Shown here in pieces: positions 5,786 to 14,030 of a stretch of DNA of 16,210 bases (the stretch's first letter is position 1; every line of letters begins with the position of its first letter). The translations under genes and the position numbers were made by a program. The notes beneath the pieces are model-generated. The model ran no database searches. It was not told where the DNA came from and saw only the letters and a list, made by a program, of their open reading frames with translations. Source of the DNA: an uncultured Erysipelotrichaceae bacterium (lineage in GTDB: Bacteria > Bacillota_I > Bacilli_A > RF39 > UBA660); the NCBI GenBank assembly GCA_902783345.1, contig CACZQI010000022.1, positions 1 through 16,210 of the forward strand. The letters run 5' to 3'.

Positions 5786-7513
5786 ATGGCACTAATACCT
5801 AATGAAGAAATTAAAAATATTCGTAATAGTTCCAATATAGTTGATATAATTTCATCTTATATTAATTTAGAACCACATGGTAAAAATTTTTTTGGTATCT
5901 GTCCATTTCACAATGACCATAATCCAAGTATGAGTGTTTCAGAGGAAAAACAAATTTATACTTGTTTTGTTTGTGGCAATTCGGGAAATGTTTTTAATTT
6001 CGTTCAAAATTACGAAAATGTCGATTTTGTAACAGCAGTTAAAATAGTGGCTGATAAAATAGGTTATAATTTAAAAGTTGATCCTAAAAGTGCTAGTCCT
6101 AATAAAAAATATTATGACTTAATGGAACTTGCTAATAAATACTATATAAATAACTTAAATAGTAAAGATGGCGCTTCGGCTAAAAATTATTTAATTAAAG
6201 AAAGATACTTAACAGAAGATATTATTAAAGAATTTAAAATAGGTGTAGCCTTAAATGATAATAATTTAAATAAACTGTTAACTACTAAAGGTTATAAAGA
6301 TAAAGAGTTAATTGATTTAAGTTTAGCAGTTAATACTGATAGTGGCCTTATAGATTTATTTAGAAATCGTATTACATTTCCTATTAATGATGAAAGAGGC
6401 AATATTGTAGCATTTTCTGCTCGTATATATAACGGAGAAGATACTAGTAAATATATAAATTCTAAAGAAAGTGTAATATTTAAAAAAGGAAATATTTTAT
6501 TTAATTATGATAAAGCGCGTAATGAAGTAAGTAAAACTAAAACAATAATCGTTTGTGAAGGGCAAATGGATGCTATTAGAATGTATTCAGAAGGTATTAA
6601 AAATGTATGTGCAACAATGGGAACTGCTCTTACTAAAGAACATATAGCGCTTTTAAGAAAACTAAATTCAAAAATAATTTTACTTATGGATAATGATGCG
6701 GCTGGTGAAAAAAGTACTTTAGCAAATGGTGAAGAATTAGTTAAAGCGGGACTTGATACATTAGTTGTAAGATTATCTGGGGAAAAAGATCCTGATTCAT
6801 ATATTTTAAAATATGGAGTAGATGCCTTTAAAGATAATATCAAAAGTGCGATAAGTTTCTTTGATTTTAAAATTAATTATTTAAAGAAAAATAAAAATTT
6901 AGCAAAAAGTGATGAACTTGCGGATTATATTAATAATGTTATAAGTGAACTTAATAAAAGTGATGATGAGATATTAAAAGCAGTTACTATTAATCAAATT
7001 AGTGAAAAATATCATATTGATAAATCTCTACTTGAAAGTAAACTTATAAAAAAGGAAAATGTCCAAAAAGAAGTAATTAAAGAAAAGGCTAAAAAGAAAA
7101 GTTCAAAATATGAACGAGCGGCAGAAATTATTTTATATATGATGATGAATGATGCAAAATATATAAGGAGATATCAAAAAGAACTTAATTATTTTCCAGA
7201 TAAAACATATAAAGATATTGCTAATGATATTTTAGCCTTTAAAGAAATAAATGGGGAATTTAATTTGGCAGATTTTCTTACTTATGTGGAAGGTTTTACC
7301 TATAAAGATAAAATTTTAGAAATAATTAACCAAAATGTCGATTTTGAGAAATTAGAAATTGACTTTGATAATTTTTTAAGTATAATACGTACTTGGATTA
7401 ATGAAAAACAAATTGAGAAGTTAAAAGCAGAATTAAAAAATGAAACTGATATTGCAAGAAAAGAAGAATTAAATGATTTAATTATAAAGTTGAAAAGAGG
7501 TAATAGTGAATAA
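5786..7513 (+). CDS. dnaG: DNA primase
   Basis: Synthesises RNA primers at the replication fork on contact with the replicative helicase. The 575-residue protein has the N-terminal CHC2 zinc-binding domain with Cys39, His42, Cys60 and Cys63 (CPFHND, then [13 protein letters not shown]), the primase core domain (about 110-240), and the TOPRIM domain with Glu258 in [10 protein letters not shown] and the Asp302-x-Asp304 pair in [13 protein letters not shown], which coordinate catalytic magnesium. The C-terminal 150 residues are the less conserved helicase-binding part. Length is within the family's usual range of 580-610, slightly short. It heads the classical macromolecular-synthesis operon; its TAA stop overlaps the sigA start by one base (TAATG). 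The start is supported by AGGGAG at 7-nt spacing. Confidence 0.96.
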   Translation: MALIPNEEIKNIRNSSNIVDIISSYINLEPHGKNFFGICPFHNDHNPSMSVSEEKQIYTCFVCGNSGNVFNFVQNYENVDFVTAVKIVADKIGYNLKVDPKSASPNKKYYDLMELANKYYINNLNSKDGASAKNYLIKERYLTEDIIKEFKIGVALNDNNLNKLLTTKGYKDKELIDLSLAVNTDSGLIDLFRNRITFPINDERGNIVAFSARIYNGEDTSKYINSKESVIFKKGNILFNYDKARNEVSKTKTIIVCEGQMDAIRMYSEGIKNVCATMGTALTKEHIALLRKLNSKIILLMDNDAAGEKSTLANGEELVKAGLDTLVVRLSGEKDPDSYILKYGVDAFKDNIKSAISFFDFKINYLKKNKNLAKSDELADYINNVISELNKSDDEILKAVTINQISEKYHIDKSLLESKLIKKENVQKEVIKEKAKKKSSKYERAAEIILYMMMNDAKYIRRYQKELNYFPDKTYKDIANDILAFKEINGEFNLADFLTYVEGFTYKDKILEIINQNVDFEKLEIDFDNFLSIIRTWINEKQIEKLKAELKNETDIARKEELNDLIIKLKRGNSE

Positions 7514-8619
7514 TGGCAAAAGAAGTTAAAGAAATTAAAACATTTGAAGAAAGAAAAGAAGAATTAATTATATTAGGTAAAAAAGAAGGATTTATTACAT
7601 TTGAACAATTAGCAGAAGCACTTAAAGGATTAGATATTGATAGTGATTCATTAGATGAATTATATAATGCTTTTATTGAAAATGGCATTAATGTCGTATC
7701 AAGTGAAAATAATGAAGCAGATGGTGGTAAAGGTAAAAATGCTGATGAAGTAGTTGTTTTAACTGATGAGGATTTAACTAAAGATATTAATATTAATGAC
7801 CCTGTTAGAATGTATTTAAAGGAAATAGGTCGTATTAGTTTGCTTAGTCCTGAGGAAGAGATGAATTTATCAGTTAGAGTAGCAAATGGTGATGAAGAAG
7901 CTAAAAATATATTAGCTGAAAGTAACCTTCGTTTAGTTGTTTCAATTGCAAAACGTTATGTAGGCCGTGGTTTGCTTTTCTTAGATTTAATTCAAGAAGG
8001 TAACATTGGTCTTATGAAAGCAGTTGAAAAGTTTGATTACGATAAGGGATATAAATTTTCAACTTATGCAACTTGGTGGATTAGACAGGCTATTACTAGA
8101 GCCCTTGCTGATCAAGCCAGAACTATTAGAGTACCAGTACATATGGTCGAAACAATTAATAAAATGGCTCGTATTCAAAGACAACTTACTTTAGAATTAA
8201 ATCGAGAACCATCTGAAGAAGAAATTGCTAAGAAAATGGGTATTTCAGTTGATAAGGTTCGTGAAGTAATTAAAATTAGTCAAGATCCAGTATCACTTGA
8301 AACTCCAATTGGTGAAGAAGATGACTCTCATTTAGGCGATTTTGTACCTGATGAGCGTAGTCTATCACCTGAAGAATATGCTACTAATGAAATATTAAAA
8401 GAAGAAATTAGAAGTGTACTTGAAACATTACAACCTCGTGAACAACAAGTTTTAGAACTTCGATTTGGCCTTATTGATGGAACTAGTTATACTTTAGAAG
8501 AAGTGGGTAAGAGATTTAACGTTACGCGTGAAAGAATTCGTCAAATTGAGGCTAAAGCTTTAAGAAAATTGCGCCATCCATCTCGTGCCAAAAAATTAAA
8601 AGACTTTATGGTGGATTAA
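7513..8619 (+). CDS. sigA: Primary (housekeeping) RNA polymerase sigma factor
   Basis: Directs RNA polymerase core to -10/-35 promoters. At 368 residues it is close to Bacillus SigA (371). Seen in order: region 1.1-like helical segment (about 10-55), an acidic linker, region 1.2 ([21 protein letters not shown]), region 2 with the -10 recognition and melting helix ([16 protein letters not shown], then [18 protein letters not shown]), region 3 ([11 protein letters not shown] onward) and region 4.2 HTH ([32 protein letters not shown]), which reads the -35 box. The perfect region 2.3-2.4 agrees with the TATAAT boxes found across the window. It overlaps dnaG upstream and trmK downstream by one base each, indicating coupled translation. 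The AGAGG Shine-Dalgarno (7496-7500) sits 12 nt from the ATG, which is long, so reinitiation after dnaG probably contributes. Confidence 0.97.
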   Translation: MAKEVKEIKTFEERKEELIILGKKEGFITFEQLAEALKGLDIDSDSLDELYNAFIENGINVVSSENNEADGGKGKNADEVVVLTDEDLTKDININDPVRMYLKEIGRISLLSPEEEMNLSVRVANGDEEAKNILAESNLRLVVSIAKRYVGRGLLFLDLIQEGNIGLMKAVEKFDYDKGYKFSTYATWWIRQAITRALADQARTIRVPVHMVETINKMARIQRQLTLELNREPSEEEIAKKMGISVDKVREVIKISQDPVSLETPIGEEDDSHLGDFVPDERSLSPEEYATNEILKEEIRSVLETLQPREQQVLELRFGLIDGTSYTLEEVGKRFNVTRERIRQIEAKALRKLRHPSRAKKLKDFMVD

Positions 8620-9269
8620 TGCGTATATCTAAAAGAATTCAAGTACTTGCAAATCTAGTTACTAAGGATGATATAGTTGCTGATATTGGATGTGATCACG
8701 CCTTACTTGATGTTTATTTACTTAAAAATAATATTGTTCCTAAAGTTTTTATTAGTGATATTAATGCTAAGGCTTTAAATAATGGAATATTTAATATCAA
8801 AGAATATCATTTAGAGGATAGAGTAGAAGCTAAAGTATCTAATGGTATTCAAAATATACCAGAAGATGTAAATACTTTAGTAATTAGTGGTATGGGTGCT
8901 GGTACTATTTTAAAAATACTTGCCAATCCTAAATTAAAGCAAATTAATAAAATAATAACGCAGGCTAATAATGATTATTACTTATTAAGAAAAGGCATAA
9001 CTGCCAAAGGATTTTATATTTCGCATGAAAGCGTTATTTACGAAAATGGTAAGTATTATGTTAATATTGTGTTTTTAAGGGGAAATGCCAAATATAGTTT
9101 TAAAGAATTAACTTTTGGGCCATTACTTACTAAAACAGGTAAAGATTATTATGAATTTTTATATAATAAGAATATTAATATTTTAGAAAATATTCCTAAA
9201 TATAAAGTTTTTAAAAGATTTGAAATTAAAAAAAGAAATTTTATACTAAAAAGGTTAAAAAGGAAATAG
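8619..9269 (+). CDS. trmK: tRNA (adenine(22)-N1)-methyltransferase
   Basis: SAM-dependent enzyme that methylates N1 of A22 in the D-loop of certain tRNAs. The 216-residue protein begins with the family's typical RISKRIQVLANLV, has the SAM-binding motif VADIGCDHALL (20-30) and the segment VISGMGAGTILKIL near residues 88-101, matching Bacillus TrmK (YqfN). The usual motif there is GMGG; here the second Gly is Ala, a mild change. The position directly after sigA (one-base overlap TAATG) reproduces the Bacillus neighbourhood, although cccA between them is absent here, and no nif3/yqfO-type gene follows. Slightly shorter than the usual 230-240 residues. Its TAG stop is within the terminator stem, so it ends the dnaG-sigA-trmK operon. 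Confidence 0.92.
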   Translation: MRISKRIQVLANLVTKDDIVADIGCDHALLDVYLLKNNIVPKVFISDINAKALNNGIFNIKEYHLEDRVEAKVSNGIQNIPEDVNTLVISGMGAGTILKILANPKLKQINKIITQANNDYYLLRKGITAKGFYISHESVIYENGKYYVNIVFLRGNAKYSFKELTFGPLLTKTGKDYYEFLYNKNINILENIPKYKVFKRFEIKKRNFILKRLKRK

Positions 9270-9287
9270 TATTTTATTTCTTTTTTT
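9262..9287 (+). terminator. Rho-independent terminator of dnaG-sigA-trmK
   Basis: GAAATA (9263-9268) pairs with TATTTC (9275-9280), loop 6 nt, followed by seven T (9281-9287). The stem overlaps the trmK stop codon and the T-tract abuts the next promoter. The stem is weak (two pairs with G-C character), so some read-through is plausible. Confidence 0.65.
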
Positions 9288-9304
9288 GTTATAATGATTA
9301 TAAT
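9287..9304 (+). promoter_or_regulatory. Two overlapping TATAAT boxes for the NlpC/P60 gene
   Basis: TG-n-TATAAT (9287-9295) is an extended -10. A second TATAAT follows at 9299-9304. The first gives a start near 9302 and keeps the GTGGGA ribosome site (9310-9315) in the leader; the second would start inside it. No good -35 is seen. Confidence 0.55.
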
Positions 9305-9320
9305 GAAAAGTGGGATTTAG

Positions 9321-10709
9321 ATGTTGAAGGTAGATAAGGCGTTAATACTAGTTTATTTAATATTTTTTATTATATTTACATTGTTTACAGTACCTAAAGA
9401 TTTTTTAACTTATAATAATATTGATATTGTTAATATTAATATGGCTAATTTTGATAAAAATAGTAATATTATGACAATTAAAATAACTAAAAAGAATAAT
9501 TATTTAAATAAACATTTCACATGTATTGCTGAGTCTAAAGATAAACGTTTAGAATCTATTGGTCAAAATAATACTTGTGAATTAAGATTAGAAAATGATG
9601 CTAACTATAATTTATATTTAGTTAATTCAAATGGAATTAAAAGCAATATTTATGAACTATCTAATATCGTTAATAATGTTTTAAGCTTTAATTTTGCTAG
9701 TGAGATGCTATATTTAGCTATAGAAGAAGAAGCAACAATTAATTATTATGATGTAGTTATCGATAATCAAAAAATAGATTATAACTTTAAAAGTAAGGAT
9801 GAAAAAGTGGCAAAAGTAGAAGGAAATAAAGTTATTGGTCTATCTAAAGGTGAAACTATAATTTATTCTGATAAAACTAATGAAACTTTAAAAATTAAAG
9901 TAACTGATTTAATAACTAAGCCTTATGCTACCAAAGATAAAAAAGAACTTTTGCCTTGTAATGCTTATACTGAGGAAGAAGCTAAAGAATTAGATGAAAT
10001 TTTAGAATATAAGATTAATAATGCTGGTTATAAAACAAGAGCAGGAGCTCTTGCAGCTGCTAGATTCTTAACTTTAGAGTTTGCATATAGAGTGCCTTAT
10101 TATTATGAAACTGGTCGTATTAAATATGAAAATAAATCTTGTAATATGTCTAACATTAATACTTATGTAGTTGATGGTGAAGGTAGATATTATCATAAAG
10201 GAATGTATTTAGCCGAAAGTAAAAAGGAAAGTATTACTGCATCTAAAGAAGGGCCTGCTATTTGGGGATGCAAAATTCGTAATTTAGAAGATAAAAAAGA
10301 ATATGGTTATGTGCCAGGAGTTAAAATGCCTAATGGATTAGACTGTTCTGGTTTTGTTACTTGGTCTTTAAAAAATGCTGGCTTTGAACCTGGTGATGTA
10401 GGTGCTGGTGAAGATCCTGGTCGAAATTGTCAATGCACTGATTTAGGAGAATTTGTTCCACTTACTAATGAATTATTAAATTCAGGAAAAGTAAAATCAG
10501 GGGATTTAATCAATTGGTGGGGTCATATAGCAATGATAATTGGTATTGATAAAGAAACTGATACTTATTATATTGCGGAAAGTTTATCATATATTAATGG
10601 TGTAAGAGCCATGATTTATACTAAAAAAGAATTACTTAATACTTTTAAATATGTTGTTTTAATGGATAGTTTTTATGGTAAAGATGGAAACTATTCAATA
10701 ATGTGGTAA
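9321..10709 (+). CDS. Membrane-anchored NlpC/P60 peptidoglycan hydrolase with Ig-like (BIG2) domain
   Basis: Predicted cell-wall endopeptidase of 462 residues. A hydrophobic segment near residues 6-24 (ALILVYLIFFIIFTLFTV) without an obvious cleavage or lipobox site suggests an uncleaved membrane anchor with the rest outside. Residues about 144-197 look like a bacterial Ig-like group 2 domain (KSKDEKVAKVEGNKVIGLSKGE, ending LKIKVTD). The C-terminal catalytic domain holds the NlpC/P60 pattern LDCSGFVTWSLKNAG with nucleophile Cys342 and the catalytic His402 in GDLINWWGHIAMIIGI; the third polar residue cannot be assigned confidently. It carries a long insert between Cys and His with CQC (a C-rich turn). 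Standing alone with its own promoter and a bidirectional terminator, it likely remodels peptidoglycan; the substrate is unknown. The nearby SpoIIM-like gene is a possible but unproven partner. Confidence 0.85.
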   Translation: MLKVDKALILVYLIFFIIFTLFTVPKDFLTYNNIDIVNINMANFDKNSNIMTIKITKKNNYLNKHFTCIAESKDKRLESIGQNNTCELRLENDANYNLYLVNSNGIKSNIYELSNIVNNVLSFNFASEMLYLAIEEEATINYYDVVIDNQKIDYNFKSKDEKVAKVEGNKVIGLSKGETIIYSDKTNETLKIKVTDLITKPYATKDKKELLPCNAYTEEEAKELDEILEYKINNAGYKTRAGALAAARFLTLEFAYRVPYYYETGRIKYENKSCNMSNINTYVVDGEGRYYHKGMYLAESKKESITASKEGPAIWGCKIRNLEDKKEYGYVPGVKMPNGLDCSGFVTWSLKNAGFEPGDVGAGEDPGRNCQCTDLGEFVPLTNELLNSGKVKSGDLINWWGHIAMIIGIDKETDTYYIAESLSYINGVRAMIYTKKELLNTFKYVVLMDSFYGKDGNYSIMW

Positions 10710-10710
10710 C

Positions 10711-10738
10711 AAAAAAGTTGAGAATTTCTCAACTTTTT
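10711..10738. terminator. Bidirectional terminator between convergent genes
   Basis: GTTGAGA (10717-10723) / TCTCAAC (10727-10733), a perfect 7-bp stem with a 3-nt loop, is flanked by six A (10711-10716) and five T (10734-10738). It therefore works on both strands: for the NlpC/P60 gene on plus and for the microprotein gene on minus, whose stop codon overlaps it. Confidence 0.9.
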
Positions 10739-10850
10739 ATCTAAATAAGTAATAAACTAATGTACCTGCAAAACTTAAAAACATTGCAATTATAAATATC
10801 CAAATTAAGATTTTAGCGCCTAATTTTTTCTTTTTTGCGCGATATGCCAT
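10737..10850 (-). CDS. 37-residue single-pass membrane microprotein (DUF4044-like?)
   Basis: Small minus-strand gene: ATG at 10850-10848, stop TAA at 10739-10737. The product starts MAYRAKKKKLGAK and continues with one hydrophobic helix (ILIWIFIIAMFLSFAGTLVYYL), ending F-R. A cluster of basic residues before a single helix predicts an N-in membrane protein. Support for a real gene: a good Shine-Dalgarno (GGAAGGTGA on the minus strand, about 10864-10856) at 5-nt spacing, an upstream TATAAT on the same strand (10892-10887), and a shared terminator right at its stop codon. The pattern of a short basic start then one helix recalls the DUF4044 family of tiny Firmicutes membrane proteins. That resemblance is only suggestive, and function is unknown. 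Confidence 0.72.
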   Translation of the reverse strand: MAYRAKKKKLGAKILIWIFIIAMFLSFAGTLVYYLFR

Positions 10851-10886
10851 TTAAATCACCTTCCATAATATGCATTTCCTTAAATA

Positions 10887-10892
10887 ATTATA
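10887..10892 (-). promoter_or_regulatory. -10 box of the minus-strand microprotein gene
   Basis: Minus-strand TATAAT (10892 down to 10887), preceded by TG directly upstream in a T-rich stretch. The expected start near 10880 leaves a leader of about 30 nt. Confidence 0.45.
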
Positions 10893-10919
10893 CAAAAATA
10901 TTCATAAAAATAAAAGACC

Positions 10920-10925
10920 TATAAT
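10920..10925 (+). promoter_or_regulatory. -10 box of the SpoIIM-like gene
   Basis: TATAAT at 10920-10925 predicts a start near 10932. The ribosome site AGGTGA (10935-10940) precedes the ATG at 10946. It is divergent from the minus-strand promoter about 30 bp away, so the two may share a regulatory region. The -35 is poor. Confidence 0.5.
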
Positions 10926-10945
10926 ATGTTTTAGTAGGTGAAAAT

Positions 10946-11521
10946 ATGAAATGGAAATGGATTTGTAGTAATAAAAGTATTATTAAGTTTATGATATCTT
11001 TAGCTATTATTGCGGTAATTATCGGATTTATCTTTTTTCAAAATCAATCTGTTGAAGTACAAAAAGGAGTAGTTGATAAAGTAAGTGAGCTTAGCACTTT
11101 ACTAGTAAATAATAATCAAAATAATATAGTATTTCATTTAGCAATTATTTCGGTAATAGTCCTTTTATCTTTAATTATTATTGGGCTTCCTATTTTAATT
11201 ATATATTATTTATATGAATTTGCATCTATTGGTTATTTGCTAGCATCTTTATTTGCATATAAAAGTATTAAAGGACTTCTTTTTGGTATGTGTTTTATAA
11301 TCGTTAATAAAATATTATTTTTAATTATTTTAAGCTATTTTTTGCTAAATACGATTAATTATACTAGAAAATATTTAAAAAGCCTAAAAACTAGTAAAAA
11401 AGACCTAATTATTAATTATTTGTATAAATCATTTTTTGTAATTATATTAATTTTAATAAATGATATAATTTTATACTTTGTGGGTAATAAAATAGCAAGC
11501 ATCTTTATTTTTCTTTTATAA
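10946..11521 (+). CDS. SpoIIM/DUF95-like integral membrane protein
   Basis: The 191-residue protein is almost entirely hydrophobic, with about five or six membrane segments: near 14-31, 62-87, 92-105, 108-130, 150-168 and the C-terminus. After the first helix there is an extracytoplasmic loop of about 30 residues. The central part GLPILIIYYLYEFASIGYLLASLFAYKSIKGLLFGM has the small-residue G-x-P and F-x-x-G-Y spacing of the SpoIIM/DUF95 family, in which SpoIIM (about 210 residues) forms the engulfment complex with SpoIID and SpoIIP in endospore formers. Non-sporulating Firmicutes also carry such proteins. No spoIID or spoIIP is visible here, so a sporulation role is not implied. A peptidoglycan-hydrolase gene lies about 240 bp upstream. 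The call rests on layout and motifs; a generic membrane protein is the alternative. Confidence 0.6.
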   Translation: MKWKWICSNKSIIKFMISLAIIAVIIGFIFFQNQSVEVQKGVVDKVSELSTLLVNNNQNNIVFHLAIISVIVLLSLIIIGLPILIIYYLYEFASIGYLLASLFAYKSIKGLLFGMCFIIVNKILFLIILSYFLLNTINYTRKYLKSLKTSKKDLIINYLYKSFFVIILILINDIILYFVGNKIASIFIFLL

Positions 11522-11523
11522 AT

Positions 11524-11532
11524 TGATATAAT
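11524..11532 (+). promoter_or_regulatory. Extended -10 promoter of mnmA
   Basis: TG-n-TATAAT (11524-11532) begins 3 nt after the SpoIIM-like stop codon. The expected start near 11539 leaves only about 10 nt of leader before the ATG at 11549, with GTGATG as the only possible ribosome site. No terminator separates it from the upstream gene, so read-through is also possible. Confidence 0.55.
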
Positions 11533-11548
11533 CTATTCGTGATGTTTT

Positions 11549-12655
11549 ATGAAAAAAGTTGTAGTTGGGATGAGTGGGGGAGTTGATTCTTCAGTAGCAG
11601 CCTATCTTTTAAAAAAGGAAGGTTATGAAGTTATTGCTCTATTTATGCGTAATTGGGATTCAATGGTTAATTCTGATATTGAAGGCAATCCTAATTTAGA
11701 TGCTAATATTTGTCCTCAAGAACAAGATTATAATGATGCCTTAAAGGTTTGCGAGAAATTAAATATTCCATTACATCGTGTAGATTTTGTTAAAGAATAT
11801 TGGGATTATGTATTTACTTACTTTTTAGATGAACTAAAAAAAGGAAGAACACCTAATCCAGATTTAATGTGCAATAAATATATCAAATTTGATTTATTTA
11901 TTAAAGAAGCAAGAAAATTAGGTGCTGATTATATTGCAACAGGTCATTATGCCAGAATTGAAGGCACAAGACTTTTAAGAGCAGTTGATTTAAATAAAGA
12001 TCAAACTTATTTTCTAGCGCAGCTTTCATTAGATCAGTTAAAAGATGTATTGTTTCCAATTGGTGCTTTAACTAAAGGTGAGGTTCGTAAAATTGCTGAA
12101 GAAGAAGGATTAATAACTGCTAAGAAAAAAGATTCAACTGGTATTTGCTTTATTGGTGAGCGTAATTATCAAAAATTTATTTCTAATTATTTAAAACCAA
12201 ATCCTGGCGATATTATTGATATAAAAACTAATGAAGTTATTGGTAAGCATAATGGCCTTATGAACTACACTATTGGTCAAAGAAGAAATGTTGGCATTTC
12301 AGGAAATCCAGACAAACACTTTGTAGTAGGTAAAAATGTCGAGAAAAACATTTTATATGTGGCTTTTGGGGATGATCCTGAAGAGTTATATTCAGATGCA
12401 TGCTTAATTGATAATGTTAATCTTTTAGCTTCAACTACTCATACATTTTGTACGGCTAAATTTAGATATCGTGGAGAAGATGTACCAGTTGTCTTAGAAT
12501 ATTTAGATAATAATGAAATAATGGTTAAATATGAAGGAAAAGCCAAAGCTGTAACACCTGGACAAGCTTGCGTTTTATATCAAGGTGAACAATGTTTAGG
12601 TTCTGGCATTATTAAAACGGTTTATAAAAATAATGAAAAATTATGGTATTTATAA
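11549..12655 (+). CDS. mnmA: tRNA-specific 2-thiouridylase
   Basis: Adds sulfur to C2 of the wobble uridine (U34) of tRNA-Lys, -Glu and -Gln, using ATP and sulfur relayed from a cysteine desulfurase. The 368-residue protein has the PP-loop SGGVDSSVAAYLL (9-21), the segment FMRNWDS, the catalytic Cys108 in PNPDLMCNKYIKF, GADYIATGHYAR, and the second catalytic Cys200 in DSTGICFIGER; the two form the persulfide/disulfide pair. The C-terminal portion with GQRRNVGISG and the beta-barrel domain (to VTPGQACVLYQGEQCLGSG) is complete. The start is MKKVVVGMSGG, normal for the family. It is a single-gene unit with its own extended -10 promoter and strong terminator; no adjacent desulfurase gene is present. 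Confidence 0.97.
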   Translation: MKKVVVGMSGGVDSSVAAYLLKKEGYEVIALFMRNWDSMVNSDIEGNPNLDANICPQEQDYNDALKVCEKLNIPLHRVDFVKEYWDYVFTYFLDELKKGRTPNPDLMCNKYIKFDLFIKEARKLGADYIATGHYARIEGTRLLRAVDLNKDQTYFLAQLSLDQLKDVLFPIGALTKGEVRKIAEEEGLITAKKKDSTGICFIGERNYQKFISNYLKPNPGDIIDIKTNEVIGKHNGLMNYTIGQRRNVGISGNPDKHFVVGKNVEKNILYVAFGDDPEELYSDACLIDNVNLLASTTHTFCTAKFRYRGEDVPVVLEYLDNNEIMVKYEGKAKAVTPGQACVLYQGEQCLGSGIIKTVYKNNEKLWYL

Positions 12656-12684
12656 ATTCTAGATTAAATTTATCTAGAATTTTT
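12654..12684 (+). terminator. Rho-independent terminator of mnmA
   Basis: AAATTCTAGAT (12654-12664) / ATCTAGAATTT (12672-12682) is a perfect 11-bp stem with a 7-nt loop, followed by a T-tract (12680-12684) and further T. The left arm overlaps the mnmA stop codon. Confidence 0.88.
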
Positions 12685-12697
12685 AATTTTTAAAATA

Positions 12698-12703
12698 TAT
12701 AAT
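12698..12703 (+). promoter_or_regulatory. Possible basal sigma-A -10 box of the ECF operon
   Basis: TATAAT at 12698-12703 would start transcription near 12710, upstream of the ECF-type promoter, and could provide the basal transcript that self-activation needs. There is no clear -35. Confidence 0.35.
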
Positions 12704-12719
12704 TAAAATGTAAATAATT

Positions 12720-12748
12720 TGGAACTTTTATGGTTATTTAAACGACTA
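12720..12748 (+). promoter_or_regulatory. ECF-type promoter, predicted autoregulation
   Basis: TGGAAC (12720-12725), a 17-bp spacer, then CGACTA (12743-12748). This matches the classical ECF sigma promoter layout (an AAC-type -35 and a CGWC -10; Bacillus sigma-X uses TGWAAC and CGAC with 16-17 bp). Transcription would start near 12755, immediately before the ribosome site GTGAGGT and the sigma gene at 12767. Autoregulated promoters are the rule for ECF operons, so position and motif support each other. Confidence 0.68.
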
Positions 12749-12766
12749 TATAAGTGAGGTATAAAA

Positions 12767-13303
12767 ATGAATAAAAAAGACTTAGTAATTGATACATTTC
12801 ATGATTTGTATGAAAAAACATATTCAGATGTATCTAAATATGTAATTTGTAATTGTACGCATATTAATGATATTGAAGATTTATTGCAAAATGTTTACTT
12901 AGAAGTTTTTAAGTTAGTTAAAAATAATAAGGATATAAATTCATTTTATATTATGGGAATTACTAAACATAAAGTAAAAGATTATTATCGCTTTAAGTAT
13001 AAAGAAAAACTTATTAAATTAATTACCAAAGATAAAGAAGATTTCTATGAAAATATTCCTTCTGATTTTGATTTAGAAAAAAGTATTTCTAATAAATATG
13101 ATATGAAAAAAGTTTGGGATTATTTAAAAGGCAAAAACATTATTATTTTTAAGGTATTTTATTTATATTATGTTTTAGATTTGTCTCTTAAAGAAATATC
13201 AATAAATTTAAAAATATCAGAATCTAATGTTAAGCATTACTTATATCGAACGCTTAAAGAATTAAATAAATATTTAGAAAGTGATGGTGATAAGAATGCA
13301 TAA
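12767..13303 (+). CDS. ECF-type sigma-70 family sigma factor
   Basis: Alternative sigma factor of 178 residues with only regions 2 and 4, the ECF architecture. Region 2 spans about 10-85: YSDVSKYVICNCTHINDIEDLLQNVYLEVFKLV is the core helix pair around the -10-binding surface, then FYIMGITKHKVKDYYR. Region 4 spans about 120-172 with the HTH LDLSLKEISINLKISESNVKHYLYRTLKELNKYL, which would bind the GGAAC -35 element. There is no region 1 or 3 and no C-terminal extension. The gene heads a tight three-gene unit and overlaps the following anti-sigma candidate by 8 nt. The promoter upstream has ECF character, implying self-activation when the anti-sigma factor releases it. The signal is unknown; an envelope stress is likely, because both partners are membrane proteins facing outward. 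Confidence 0.9.
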   Translation: MNKKDLVIDTFHDLYEKTYSDVSKYVICNCTHINDIEDLLQNVYLEVFKLVKNNKDINSFYIMGITKHKVKDYYRFKYKEKLIKLITKDKEDFYENIPSDFDLEKSISNKYDMKKVWDYLKGKNIIIFKVFYLYYVLDLSLKEISINLKISESNVKHYLYRTLKELNKYLESDGDKNA

Positions 13304-14030
13304 TTTAAAAAATATTCTAAATAATAAAATTAATAAAGATAGCATTTATAATAATGTTATAGATAATAGTGTTAATATAAGAAGTTTTAAATGGCCTTAT
13401 TTAGCATTTTCTGGTCTTATTGTTATTGCTTTTATATCTTTTTATCTATTATCAATAAAACCTGAATTAAAAGAAAGGAATGTTAAATTAATTGATAATG
13501 ATATAGTCAATATTTATAATTTAGATAATAATAATCTTATCAAAGAAACTGATACTAGAATAAGCGCAACTACCTTAGATAATATTGATTTAACTCATCT
13601 TCGTTATCTTGCTGATTGTCTGCCAGATTGTGAGAAAACATATCGTAGTAGTTTAAATCTTAATTTATGGCAAATACCTAATTATTTAGTAAATAAAGAA
13701 TATAATGAAGTTTATATAAAGTTTGAAAATAGTTTTAATACGCTATATGAATATAATATTAATTATATTAGTGAAAATAATGCTAAATATTTAAAAATAT
13801 ATATTGCTAAAGATAATTTAATATATCATAAGTATTATAAAGTAATTAATGATGTTAATGCATCTTATATAGATAATTTTGAAGTTAAATTATTAAATGA
13901 TAATAATACTTTTATCGCATTATTTAAATATGAAGGTTATAATTATGAAATTAAAACTAATGTTTCTCAAAATGAATTGATTAAGCTTATAAAATCAGTT
14001 GCCAAATTAAATAGGGAAGGAAAGAGTTAA
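13296..14030 (+). CDS. Probable membrane anti-sigma factor with extracytoplasmic sensor domain
   Basis: The 244-residue protein has a short cytoplasmic part (1-32), a single membrane segment (about 34-53, WPYLAFSGLIVIAFISFYLL) and a 190-residue outer domain. Placement right after an ECF sigma gene, overlapping it by 8 nt, plus this topology, make it the likely anti-sigma factor. The inner part is shorter than a classical ZAS domain and has no HxxxCxxC motif, so it would be another anti-sigma type. The end TFIALFKYEGYNYEIKTNVSQNELIKLIKSV resembles the DUF4367 domain found on outward-facing anti-sigma proteins. The outer domain carries a C-x-x-x-C pair (Cys108, Cys112; CLPDC). I prefer the ATG at 13296 (GGTGA at 5-nt spacing) over an upstream GTG at 13281 that would add five residues. 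Confidence 0.68.
   Translation: MHNLKNILNNKINKDSIYNNVIDNSVNIRSFKWPYLAFSGLIVIAFISFYLLSIKPELKERNVKLIDNDIVNIYNLDNNNLIKETDTRISATTLDNIDLTHLRYLADCLPDCEKTYRSSLNLNLWQIPNYLVNKEYNEVYIKFENSFNTLYEYNINYISENNAKYLKIYIAKDNLIYHKYYKVINDVNASYIDNFEVKLLNDNNTFIALFKYEGYNYEIKTNVSQNELIKLIKSVAKLNREGKS

Noticed and set aside
6505..6843. 112-codon minus-strand open frame opposite dnaG
   Set aside because: It overlaps the TOPRIM domain of dnaG, whose motifs are intact; the antisense product is serine-rich without motif or ribosome site.
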